64,000 bases of DNA from Lathyrus oleraceus (taxonomy: Eukaryota > Streptophyta > Magnoliopsida > Fabales > Fabaceae), in the NCBI RefSeq assembly GCF_024323335.1, contig NC_066579.1, forward strand, positions 1,212,501-1,276,500. Reading direction: 5' to 3'. The first letter of the stretch is position 1. Each line of letters starts with the position of its first letter. Positions 46,534-57,298 of the stretch are shown here, one piece after another. A program made the position numbers and the translations under genes. Below the pieces are notes generated by a model, which saw nothing but the letters and a program-made list of their open reading frames with translations, was not told the DNA's origin and made no database searches.

Positions 46534-48030
46534 TGTTGAAATGTATATTTCGTGTCGGGTTTTTGTTATCGTATCCACAGAGATTGTAAGATATCACTGC
46601 CGTTCGATGGTTGTTTTAATCTTAACTTAATGTGACAATAGGGTTTTGGTTTTAATCAAGTTATCTTGCATACAAAGTAATTAATTGCGGTAAAAGTTAT
46701 GTTTTGATTAATATGAGAAATATTGTCAAAGTTAGGTTTCAATGATCACTTTGCATGTATTTGCTCGGTCAACAATCTTATAAACTCCTTTAGATGATAA
46801 ATCATTTCACAAAGTCCTCTCAAAATGTTTCTCTCGAACACATATTGTGAGTTTTGCCATTTTGATCCATTGTTTCTCTCGAACACAATCTATCAAAATG
46901 ACAACTTTTTGGTTCAACCTTATGGTGAACAAAATCATTCGTTACTATCTCTAGCTAACGAACAAGTTTGGATGAAAACCTAGGTCAAGAGTCGGTAAAC
47001 ATCTCTCGATCATAAACCAACACAAAGAGTTTTAAATAGAAACAAAGTTTTCATCATATATTTACCGTTAAAGAGTTTACATATGAGGATCCTTACATTT
47101 ACACACAAAGCTAGTAATCACCTACATCTAACCTTGACAAATGGATGACTTAGCTACTCATTTTCATGGTAGCTTGGTCGGCAAGTAAGGAAAGAAGGTT
47201 GATCAACATCCAAGTCGGATAATCGAAGTTGGAGGGGAATCCACCTTCTTTTTGTGGAAGATGGTTGCTAGATGAAGAGAAATGGAAATTAGGGCATAAA
47301 AGCTCCCAAAACAATGCTGCAAAAATATCTAGAAAAAGTACAGAAATGGAAAAGTTGGTAAAAATGAGGTATGGTGCTCAAAAGTGGCACCTGCTACTTA
47401 TAGACCTCAGCTGGTCTGTCATGTTCGCTAGGCGAGCAGAATGGCTCGCCTAGCGAGGGTCTAAAATGGGCACAAAAGGCCCCTGCGCCCAGAGAAAACA
47501 GGGCCTGCTGAACTGTGATGTTCGCCTAGCGAACATACCTTCGCCTAGCGAAGGACACGCCTCAACCTTCGCCCCAGCGAGGTTGAGAGGTTTTGCTACT
47601 GGAATGCTCGCTGGGGACTCGCTAGAGCTTCGCCTAGCGAGTGAGTGCTGGCTGCGTTTTTTCACCAAAACAGAATGAATTCGCTACCACATTCGCCTTG
47701 AGCTCGCCTAGCGAATTAATTTGCTAATTTACTGGAGCTTTTCGCCTGGAACTCGCCTAGCGAACCAAAGCTTCGCCACAGCCTCGCCTAGCGAGCAGGC
47801 AGATGAAATGCTTGTATTCTTTGGTTCCTTTGCCAATTTCTTTGTGTCTTCATTTTCAATTAGTTCATGTCTTTCCTGCACAATAACACACAAATCAAAG
47901 GCACCAAGCTTGTTTATCAATGTAATGCATTCCATGTAAAACAAATGTGGTTTTGACAATTTTAGCAAGGAAAAAGAGTGAAAGATGCCCACATATGATA
48001 GCTCAAATAAGCACTTTTGGGCATCTAACA
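46534..48030 (-). repeat. 3' LTR of element D
   Basis: 1497 bp, TG..CA ends. Contains eight short hairpins with TCGC-CTA-GCGA cores between 47423 and 47795. It differs from the 5' LTR by one substitution (GGAGGGG here versus GGATGGG, near 47232) and by lacking a 19-bp repeat unit. Confidence 0.95.
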
Positions 48031-48045
48031 ACTCTCCCCAACTAG
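48031..48045 (-). other. Polypurine tract of element D
   Basis: Minus-strand TTGGGGAGAGT directly precedes the 3' LTR. Confidence 0.8.
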
Positions 48046-49544
48046 ATTCTTGCTTGTCCTCAAGCAAAGTATGCCTCTTGAAGGACAAGAGGATTTGCTT
48101 TAAGAAACTGGTTTCTCCGAAGTTGGATAAACGGCTCAAACACAAGCGAAATCAGCAAATACAAGTTCCCAACGGTTCGAATAAAATAATACATAAGAAC
48201 TAAAACTTAAATAGCAATGCAAAATATTTATCTATCTACAACAATACTATTCTGAATGAATCATCCTATCTCTCCTCTTCGAATAAGGAATGAAGATTTT
48301 GCGCGTTTGCAACCGCGGGACTAATCTCACTCTCTAACAAATAATGAAGAAATCAAATAGATTCATACAATGTCTAACAATTAAAAATGGTACTGTGGAA
48401 GCATAAAGATCACTAAGGGCTTTTCGGTTGAAGCTTGGTTAGGTTAACAAACAAGGGTCATTTCTAAGGCCATTGAAACGAAAGTGCCGATGCAAAAGAG
48501 ACATTCACAGTATTATTCACACTACTCGACTTTGTTTCATTTGTTTCTTATTTGAAACCTTCACAACACATATTCCACAACTCAATTTTTATTTTTCACT
48601 ATTTTTCTTCCGAACAAGCATTCGTTTTCATTCTTTCTATTTTTGTTCTTTTCTTTCACATCAAATATACAAAACAGATGTTTCTTTTCTATATTTTCTA
48701 TACATATATTTTTCTATGCTTGCTCGGTTTTTCTTTTCTTTTTCAAGAGTTGTGGTACTTACCAATTCTTTTTCGTTCTCCCCAACTTATTTCTTCCACA
48801 CCCTAAGTGAATGCTCTTAACTTTTTACAGCAAAAGAACAATAATCAAGATTTTCCGGGTTGTAAAAAAAAAGATTTTTGAGATCTCGCTTTATTTCAAG
48901 CCGAGATTCAACTGTTTAGGCTCAAAGGGGTTAACAAATACTCTCTCTGCTCACAGGTAAGTTGTTTTTGGATGTAGTTGTGCTCAAAAGAAAACAAGTG
49001 CCTTGATCATTTCTAATTGCTTCCACAATTTCACAATAATAAAAGACAAAGAATGAATCACATGAATCAACAAAACTTATTAGAATCCAGCATTTAAGTG
49101 AACAATGGAGGTTTCCTCACAATTTATGGTTTTAAGTTCTAAATGAAACATTCATTCAATTATGTTGCAAAAAGACAATATTCAATTTACCAAAAAGAGT
49201 AAAGTTCCTAATGCATTCTAAAATTCTAGCCGACGGTAACCATGTACCTTAGCTTCATTCACTTGTTTATTCTTATCATTGCCATCCAAGCTCGGATGCA
49301 CCTTCATTGGGTACTTCTTGAGGAGCAACCAATCTAGAAGGGTTTGCCACTCAATCAACCAAAAATTTATTAAACACACAAAATTAAAAACAAAAATAAA
49401 TAACATTAACTGAAAATACAAATTTGTTCGTGGGGGACAAAACACCCCAATAGTACAACACCATGGTCAAAATACAAAATCCGAAGATACAAATAGAAAT
49501 AACATAAAAACTGAAAACACACAAAAACTTAACCCACAAAGGGC
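48031..49544. other. Non-coding 3' internal region of element D
   Basis: About 1.5 kb between the extra ORF and the 3' LTR. Rich in T-runs on the plus strand. No domain or convincing ORF; a long 3' untranslated stretch is usual for Athila-type elements. Confidence 0.6.
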
Positions 49545-50759
49545 TCAGGACTCCTCTTCGCTACCGGCCTCAGAACCGGTAGCCTCATCATCAACATCAT
49601 CATCATCAGCATCAACGTCCACCCCCTCACCATAGACTGGCATGTCCACAGGCCAATTAGCGTTAAGCATAAACTGCTCACGCGCTAACAACGCTCGAGC
49701 ACCGGAGGGGTCATTACCTTGCAGTTCCAACCTCTGCATACTGTTGTGCATATCAATCATAGCTCTCTGGGATGCCGCCATCCACTCAAAACTGTAGTCA
49801 CACACCGCTCGTAGGTAGGGATCAAGCCCGGGAGTAGAAGCACTAGGACCATCAGTAGCCCTAGTACTTCCTGAGGCTGCACTGCCACCGGTAGTCTTTG
49901 GCCTACAATATTTAGCCACATACCTATCATCGATAGGTGCCGGGATCCTAACCTGCCCACGAGACAGAAGTCTCACCTTAGCCTGAACACATAAGCTCAT
50001 AATCAAACACGGGAAAGCCAAGGGACAATTAACACGAGCCCCTGACTTAAGCCCGCTCTCGACCACCGTCTTCAGCTCATTGGCGATTATCCTCGCCACA
50101 TCAATCTCAACATTTGTGAGGATGGAATGGACCAAATGTGCCACTGGGATCGGCACAGTAGAGGTGTGTGATTTGGGCTGGATGTTGGTCAAAACCAAAA
50201 GCAGAATCAGCTGAGCCATGGGAGTCATGTCCTCCCGGTGATACCTCACTGGAACCCTAGATAGGTTCGGCTCAACCGATTTCCCAGGTAAAAGTAGGTC
50301 GGCGGTAATGGCAGGGACATCTCGGTGAAGCCTGAGGTCGGTGTGGTATTGGTCTCTCTGGTCAGCTCCCAGTTGGAGCGGTTCCCCTAGGACTCGGTTG
50401 ATAGCATCCCGGTCAAATGGAATTGCACGCCCGGCAACTCTAGAGACCCAAGTAAAGGGCTCGTCGTCGTCGGGCAGTGCGTTAGCATAAAACTCCCGCA
50501 CTGTCGCAATGTCGTAATGCTCTAAGAGACTTATCAACCTATCCCACTTCTTGGCGTCTATCAACCCGGCGAAAGTCCTGTAAGTGCCCTGTGGGTTGAT
50601 CAGAAATCGCTTCTCTGGAAGTATTTTTCGCTTCTCCAGAGCGATGTATCTGGCGGCCTGCTTCGGGCCGACAAACTTGTCTTGGTCGAATTGAATAGGA
50701 ACCGTTCGAGATGCAAATGCTCCCTTTCTTTTCTTACCAGCTCCAGATCTAGACTCCAT
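49545..50759 (-). CDS. Extra ORF downstream of integrase (404 residues), plant transposon protein domain
   Basis: The start is set at ATG 50759-50757 (MESRSGAGKKRKGAFASRTV), because a pyrimidine-rich stretch and TTTTGCAG lie directly before it. The longer frame from 50816 would add a hydrophobic segment that is more likely intron. A globular domain (KFVGPKQAARYIALEKRKIL, FAGLIDAKKWDRLISL, WVSRVAGRAIPFDRDAINRV) resembles the putative plant transposon protein domain often found in legume Athila-type elements (recall). A disordered Ser/Thr/Gly segment follows, then a helix (YSFEWMAASQRAMIDMHNSM), and an Asp/Glu-rich tail. The position is that of the env-like ORF of Athila and Cyclops. There is no transmembrane segment in the 404-residue form, so an envelope role is not supported. 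The frame is intact, unlike gag-pol. Confidence 0.8.
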   Translation of the reverse strand: MESRSGAGKKRKGAFASRTVPIQFDQDKFVGPKQAARYIALEKRKILPEKRFLINPQGTYRTFAGLIDAKKWDRLISLLEHYDIATVREFYANALPDDDEPFTWVSRVAGRAIPFDRDAINRVLGEPLQLGADQRDQYHTDLRLHRDVPAITADLLLPGKSVEPNLSRVPVRYHREDMTPMAQLILLLVLTNIQPKSHTSTVPIPVAHLVHSILTNVEIDVARIIANELKTVVESGLKSGARVNCPLAFPCLIMSLCVQAKVRLLSRGQVRIPAPIDDRYVAKYCRPKTTGGSAASGSTRATDGPSASTPGLDPYLRAVCDYSFEWMAASQRAMIDMHNSMQRLELQGNDPSGARALLAREQFMLNANWPVDMPVYGEGVDVDADDDDVDDEATGSEAGSEEES

Positions 50760-51657
50760 CTGCAAAAGATATAAAGAAATAACACACACCAAACAACAGA
50801 TTAGCCAACAAAGCATAATTTAAAATACTGCCTTGCTCGCTGCTGCTTCGCCTAGCGAAGTGGCAGCGAACGCTCGCCCCAGGTTCGCCTAGCGAGTGCT
50901 AGCGAACCTTACGGGTTTTGGGGTTTTCTGCATTTTCAAAGATTTTTCCCCCAATACCCATACTCTATTGGTTCCCACATCAGAACCTAATGATTTCTCA
51001 TGAAAATTAATCGTTCTATGCGATTGGGGATTGCCTAATTGCATGCAAAACCTAAAGTAACACTAAATCCCCAATTTGAAAACCTAAATCTCTCTAAAAT
51101 TGCAAACTCCAAAATACCACATGCAACCTCAATGTTCCCATACCACACTCATCCTATTTGTCATACACATTTGGAAATTAAGAGTTCTAACAAAAAGACA
51201 AATGTAGTAGGGCAAACCTTAGTTACACGGATTTGGAAATGTGAAGTGAGATGAGTTCGCAATCGACCGAAACGAGCGAGTGTTGGTGATAAAGACGCAA
51301 ATGAGAGAGTTTGAGAAGTCTAGCACAAAATCCTCAGCAGAGTCGTTCAGAATTTTTTTTGAAGGTTTGGGCAAAATGGCCCTGCTGAGATTTAAATAGT
51401 AAACAGCACTGCAGCGCTCGCTGCTGCCTCGCCTAGCGAGCAGGTAGCGAGCTTGCTCGCTACTGCCTCGCCTAGCGAGCTGCAAGCGAGCATGACAGCA
51501 AGTGCAATGGCAAATGCAGCACTTGCAAGTCATCCAGCATGGGTTTAGCACAGTGTACTCAATACAACATAAAACATAAAACAGTAAATACTTACAATGT
51601 TGGGGTGCCTCCCAACTAGCGCTTGTTTAACGTCGGCTAAGCTCGACGGTGCGATGC
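50760..51657 (-). other. Non-coding stretch between integrase and the extra ORF
   Basis: Contains four TCGC-CTA-GCGA hairpins (50846-50860, 50883-50895, 51427-51440, 51466-51479) and ends in a canonical-looking 3' splice acceptor at 50760. It may be the 3' part of an intron of a spliced subgenomic transcript. Confidence 0.6.
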
Positions 51658-53433
51658 TCACAGAGGAGCATCGAGCGGCTGAGCACAACTCTCGCGATCC
51701 ACATGACCGCCGAGATACACTTTCAATCGTTGGCCATTGACGGTCCAACTATCTTTCTCGTCCATGTCTTCAATGACAATGGCCCCGTACTCTTTTAGTT
51801 CTTTCACCCGAAATGGCCCGGACCATTTTGATTTCAACTTCCCGGGAAACAACTTCAACCGGGAGTTGAACAATAGGACCAATTGTCCGGGCACAAATTC
51901 TTTGTTACGGATCTTCTTGTCATGATACTTCTTTGCTTTTTCCTTGTACAACCAACTTGAGTGGTATGCGGCATTGCGCATCTCCTCCAACTCAAGTAGT
52001 TGTACTTTCCTTTTTTCACCGGTCGACTCATTTTCAAAATTTAAAAACTTTAGGGCCCACAAGGCCTTGTGCTCCAATTCAACCGACAAATGGCAAGTTT
52101 TACCAAATACCAATTGAAAGGGAGTTAGGCCAATTGGAGCTTTAAAGGCCGTACGGTAGGCCCATAATGCTTCGTCCAATTTTTGGGACCACTCTTTTTT
52201 AGAATTAGACACGGTTTTTTCTAGGATTCTCTTAATCTCTCGATTAGAGACCTCCGCTTGCCCGTTAGCCTGAGGGTGGTACGGAGTTGTCACCCTATGC
52301 GATACACCATAATGCTTTAGAATTGTTTCCAAAGGTGCATTGCAAAAGTGTGACCCTCCGTCACTTATCAACACTCGGGGGGTTCCAAAATGGGAAAATA
52401 TGTTTTTCTTTAAAAAATTTATCACAGTTTTGGCATCCGCCCGAGGTGAGGCAATCGCCTCAACCCACTTAGAGACATAATCAACAGCAACAAGCATGTA
52501 CTCATTCCCATAAGAGGGTGGGAAAGGTCCTACGAAATCTATGCCCCAACAATCGAACACTTCCACTTCTTGGATATTTTGGAGAGACATCTCATCTCTC
52601 TTACCTATCCCACCGCTTCTTTGGCAGCTGTCACAACTTTGCGCATGGATATGTGCGTCTTTGAAAATAGTTGGCCAATAAAATCCCGATTGAAGAATTT
52701 TAGTGGCCGTTCTAACCCCATTATAATGTCCGCCATAAGGCGAGTTGTGACAATGCCAAAGGATGCTCTGGGCTTCATCACCAGTTACGCATCTTCTTAA
52801 CAGGTTATCGCTACCCAACTTAAATAAGTATGGGTCATCCCAAACATAATACTTCGCATCCGAAAGGAACTTCCTCTTTTGGTTCGAAGTTAGGTCGGCA
52901 GGCACAAAACCACTAGCCTTGTGGTTTGCAAAGTCTGCAAACCACGGCCTAACTTGAACCTTAAACAGTTTTTCATCAGGAAATTCTTCCCGGATTTCCT
53001 TTTCAGATGCGGTAACCTCGACATTCACTAAGCGGGATAAATGATCCGCTACCAAGTTTTCCGACCCCTTCTTGTCTTTGATTTCGACATCGAATTCTTG
53101 TAACAAGAGGATCCAACGGATGAGCCTTTGCTTCGAATCCGGCTTGGTTAGCAGATATTTAATCGCCGCGTGGTCGGTGTACACAACGACTTTAGACCCT
53201 ATAAGATAGGACCTAAACTTTTCTAGCGCATACACTATTGCGAGTAGTTCTTTTTCCGTTGTGGCATAATTTATTTGAGCCTCGTTAAGAACCTTACTCG
53301 CATAATGTATCGCATGAAAAGTTTTGTCTTTTCTTTGGCCAAGTACCGCTCCAACAGCATAGTCACTCGCGTCACACATTAGTTCAAAATTTTCATTCCA
53401 ATCGGGAGCGACTATTATTGGAGCGGTAACCAA
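51658..53433 (-). pseudogene. RNase H and integrase of element D
   Basis: 591 codons. RNase H (about residues 10-140) has [46 protein letters not shown] and VADHLSRL. The integrase zinc domain has [14 protein letters not shown] and CDSCQRSG (about 230-275). The catalytic core has [23 protein letters not shown] and [10 protein letters not shown], so all three acidic residues are present. GPY/F-type sequence follows ([18 protein letters not shown]). There is no chromodomain, consistent with the Tat/Athila branch. It is out of frame with the upstream RT because of a single missing base in an A run near 53434. Confidence 0.93.
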
Positions 53434-55001
53434 TTTTCTTTTAAAACCTCAAAAGCTTGCAAACAATCTTCGGTGAAGAGAAATACCTGGTCTTTGGCGA
53501 GCAAATTGCTCAAAGGTTTAGCCACCTTTGAGAAGTCCTTGATGAAGCGCCGGTAGAACCCCGCGTGCCCCAAAAAGCTACGGATGCCCTTCACATTCAC
53601 CGGAGGGGGTAATTTTTCAATTACTTCAACCTTAGCTCTATCCACTTCAAGCCCCCTTTTAGAGACTTTGTGGCCTAGCACGATCCCCTCGGTCACCATG
53701 AAGTGACACTTTTCCCAATTTAGCACCAAATTGGTCTTCACACACCTTTCCAACACCGTCTTCAAATTTGCCAAGCATAGACTAAACGTCCCACCAAATA
53801 CCGAGAAGTCATCCATGAAGACTTCCATTGTTTTCTCTATTAAGTCGGCAAAAATGGCTTGGACACATCGTTGGAAGGTCGCCGGTGCATTGCACAGCCC
53901 AAAGGGCATTTTTCTGTATGCGAACACTCCAAACGGACACGTGAAAGCCGTCTTCTCATGATCAACCGGGTCAACCGCAATTTGGTTGTACCCGGAGTAG
54001 CCGTCCAAAAAATAATAGTATTGTTGGCCCGATAGTCTTTCAAGCATTTGATCCATAAATGGGAGTGGGAAATGGTCCTTACGAGTCGCGGTATTCAACC
54101 GTCTATAATCTATACACATTCTCCACCCCGTGGCAACTTTAGTCGGGATCAATTCGTCTTTGTCATTTCGAATTACGGTCATTCCACCCTTCTTCGGAAC
54201 CACGTGCACGGGACTAACCCACGGACTATCCGAGATCGGGTAAATCATTCCCGCATCCAATAGCTTCACCACTTCCTTTCTTACAACCTCCTTCATCGTA
54301 GGGTTTAAGCGGCGTTGTGGTTGAGCCACCGGCTTAAAATCTTCCTCCATCAAAATCTTGTGCATACAATAGGATGGACTAATTCCTTTTAGATCGGAAA
54401 GAGTCCAACCCATAGCTTCTTGATTGGTTTTTAGCACAATGATTAGACGGGCTTCTTCTTCTTTTGTCAAGAGGTTGCTTATGATGACCGGCTTTGCCTC
54501 GGTCTCATCTAGAAACACATATTTCAAAGTCGAAGGTAACTCTTTTAATTCAATTGGCGCTTTCTCGTTAATGACCTCCTTCTTCAAGTTTTCTTCCTCT
54601 ACTTCCCACGGTTGTAGGTCTTCCAAACTATCTAGTTCCTTTAAGCATTCCTCAAGAGCTAGCTCCTCTTCAACAGTGAAAACCTCCAATGAGTCGTCAA
54701 GAGCTAACTCCATAGGAGATATCTCATGAATATGCTTTGAAACCTCTATAATAGCGTCTTCGATCACATCGATGCGAAAGCTATCATTTCTATCCTTGGA
54801 ATGCTTCATCGCCTCGAATAGATCAAATGTGACTTCCTCATTTTGAACCCGCACCTTCATTAAACCGTCATCAACATCTATCATCATTCTTGCGGTCTTC
54901 ATGAATGGTCGGCCCAATATGAGCGGAGCATCATCATCTTCCTCCATATCAATTACAATAAAATCCACCGGGAAAAAGAATTTGTCGACCTTCACCAACA
55001 C
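53415..55001 (-). pseudogene. Protease end and reverse transcriptase of element D
   Basis: 528 codons. The first part finishes the aspartic protease domain (VDKFFFPVDFIVIDMEED, PLILGRPFMKTARMMIDV). A linker rich in Glu follows. RT has VVPKKGGMTVIRNDKDELIP, WRMCIDYRRLNTATRKDHFP, AYRKMPFGLCNAPATFQRC and the catalytic VFMDDFSVFGG (about residues 390-400), then GHKVSKRGLEVDRAKVEVIE. It is separated from the protease start by a one-base shift near 55010-55035 and from RNase H by another near 53434. The active-site residues themselves are present. Confidence 0.93.
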
Positions 55002-55009
55002 ATCTTGGG

Positions 55010-55516
55010 CTACGCCATGAGGATGGTCGTCGACTTATCCGCCAATTGCAATGTCATTCGGATGGACTTAATCTCGATGTTGCCAAGCCTCTTGATAATT
55101 GACAAAGGTATAAGATTAATACTCGACCCCAAGTCAATAAGTCCCTTTCCGACATACACGTCACCAATTTTAACCGGCAATGTAACTCTTCCCGGATCAA
55201 CCTCTTTCTTAGGAAGCGTCCTTTGAATAATGGCACTACAGCTCGCATCAAGGACGATGGTCTCCGGTTCCGTATACCTCCGCTTTTTGGTTAGTATGTC
55301 CTTCATGAATTTGGCATACTTTGGCATTTGTTCCAAGGCTTCAGCAAACGGAATGTTGATTTGCAACTGTTTAAAAATATCCATGAATCGGGCGTAATGC
55401 CGTTCATTCTCCCTTTTGGAAGGAGCATGAGGATAAGGAAGGTTTTGGACAGGAGTAGCGCTCACTACCTCCTTTCCCTTTGCAATTCTAGCACTTTTCC
55501 ATCTAGGCTTCTTCAC
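55010..55516 (-). pseudogene. Protease N-terminal part of element D
   Basis: Begins in the gag-protease linker (KKPRWKSARIAKGKEVVSAT) and carries VTLPVKIGDVYVGKGLIDLG followed by SSINLIPLSIIKRLG. The active site is DLG rather than the usual DTG/DSG; Athila-type proteases commonly have DLG. It ends at a frameshift, with the continuation in another frame from 55001. Stops lie between 55516 and 55550. Confidence 0.88.
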
Positions 55517-55549
55517 TACCTCCTTATTACCTCATCACTTTTATTTTCC

Positions 55550-57220
55550 TCAATCTCCACACCTTTTCTTTTTCAACTTCACCATTATTTTATTCTTTTC
55601 AACTAATTCCTCATCACTCCACACTCCTATTTCACCATCAACATTTTCCTCCACTATTTCCTCCTCAATTTCTTTCTCTTTCTCTCTTTGTTCACTCTCA
55701 ACTCTTTTTTCATTCTCACTACCCAACTCCCTCCCACTTCTCGTCATAATCGCCTTACAATGCTCCTTAGGATTTGTTTGCGTATTAGCCGAAAAAGAAG
55801 GACCGGTTTGTTGTTCCGCGAGTTGCTTGGCAAGTTGCCCAACTTGAGTTTCAAGATTTTTTATGGCCGCGTCATTACTCTTTTGATTGGCCATTGACAT
55901 TTGCATGAATTGCGTCAATGTCTCTTCCAATTTAGAATTGACGACCGGCGGTTGTTGAGATTGATACGGATTTTGGGGAGGGTTTTGACGGCTAGAAGAA
56001 CCACCTCCATAACCTTGGTTATGATAATAGTTGCTTCTAGGTTGGAACCCTTGGTTCCCTTGGAATTGTTGTTGTTGTTGTTGTTGTTGAGGCTGCGGTT
56101 GATAAGGTTGTTGTTGTCTCGGTTGATAGTCCCGTTGATTGGCCATGTAGTTTACTTCGTCAAAACCGGGAGGTGGACAAAATCCGGTGTCATGTTCACC
56201 TTTACAAAGTTCACAACAAGCTATTTGTTTAGCTTTTGACGGTTCTCTTAACTCTTTGATTTGTTGCGTTAAGAGTTCCACTTGTTGTGAGATGAGCTTG
56301 TTTTGGGCTAGGATGGCATCATTCGTCCCTAACTCAAGCACTCCCGCCTTCTTCAAAGAATTTCCACGACTTTGACTCTGAAGATCATTCAAAGCCATTC
56401 GATTGATAATGTTGGTGGCTTCTTCGGCACTTTTTGACATCAACGAGCCACCCGAGGTGGCATCCAACAACGTCTTGCAGTTTGGTTGAAGTCCATTTCT
56501 GAAGATATGGATTTGAGTTAATTCATCAAATCCATGCCCTTTACATTTCCTAAGCATGGACTTGAATCTCTCCCACGCTTCATTCAAAGATTCACTGGTT
56601 CCTTGAGAAAACACCGAGATGGCCGTCTTTGATTCCATGAATCGGTTATGGGAGAAAAATCTTTCAATGAATTTCTCTTCTAACACGTTTCAGTCTGTCA
56701 TTACGGCAGGTGTTTGATCGAGATACCAATCCTTTGCTTTACCGAGCAAAGCGTGGGGAAATAATCGTCTGAACAACGGAAGCTCCTGAGCCTGATCCAC
56801 TCCGGCAGCCAATGCTATCTCATAAAATTTTGTGAGAAAAGCAAATGGGTCTTCATGGTCCATTCCGGTGAATGGACTCCCATATAATAAATTCAGAGTT
56901 CCCGTCTTCATCTCAGCTTGCCTTCCTGTTTGGTTGGCAAACTGAGCGGTGTTCCTTGGACTATTGATACATGGAGTAGAAATAGGTGGTGGTGGTTGTG
57001 GCTCCATGTTTGGTATGAATGGGTGTGGATTTGTGGTAGAAGAACTTTCTCCTTGCTCTTGGCGTTGTCTAGCCTGTTGCCTCCTACGTCTCGTTTTGCT
57101 ATTGAGCCTCCTTGCGGTTCTCTCGATCTCAGGATCAAAAAGAAGTTCGTCCACAGGGATTTGCCCTCGCATAAAACGTAAGCTGCACACTAAACCAAAC
57201 AAATTACAAGCACAAGTCAA
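55550..57220 (-). pseudogene. gag of element D
   Basis: Two same-frame pieces, 57220-56690 and 56686-55550, are separated by one TGA (56692-56690) where related copies have Trp. The first has an Arg-rich N-terminal region and the start of the retrotransposon gag domain (LLYGSPFTGMDHEDPFAFLT, LLGKAKDWYLDQTP). The second completes it (LEEKFIERFFSHNRFMESKT, SLNEAWERFKSMLRKCKGHG, HIFRNGLQPNCKTLLDATSG), followed by a CX2C..H..C-like cluster (CCELCKGEHDTGFC) and a Gln-rich stretch. The true gag start may lie at or upstream of 57220. Confidence 0.9.
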
Positions 57221-57277
57221 AAATTCACAAGCTAAAACTTAAACAACCATTGCGATGCTCGCAATATCAATTTACAA

Positions 57278-57295
57278 TCCCCGGCAACGGCGCCA
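57278..57295 (-). other. Primer-binding site of element D
   Basis: Minus-strand TGGCGCCGTTGCCGGGGA, three bases from the 5' LTR. It is complementary to the tRNA-Asp 3' end, the primer of Athila-type elements. Confidence 0.92.
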
Positions 57296-57298
57296 TTT

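Noticed and set aside
50760..50816. Hydrophobic N-terminal stretch on the longer form of the extra ORF, which looks like a signal peptide
   Set aside because: The stretch coincides with a pyrimidine-rich tract ending in TTTTGCAG just before an ATG, so it is better read as intron sequence. It is not evidence for an envelope protein.
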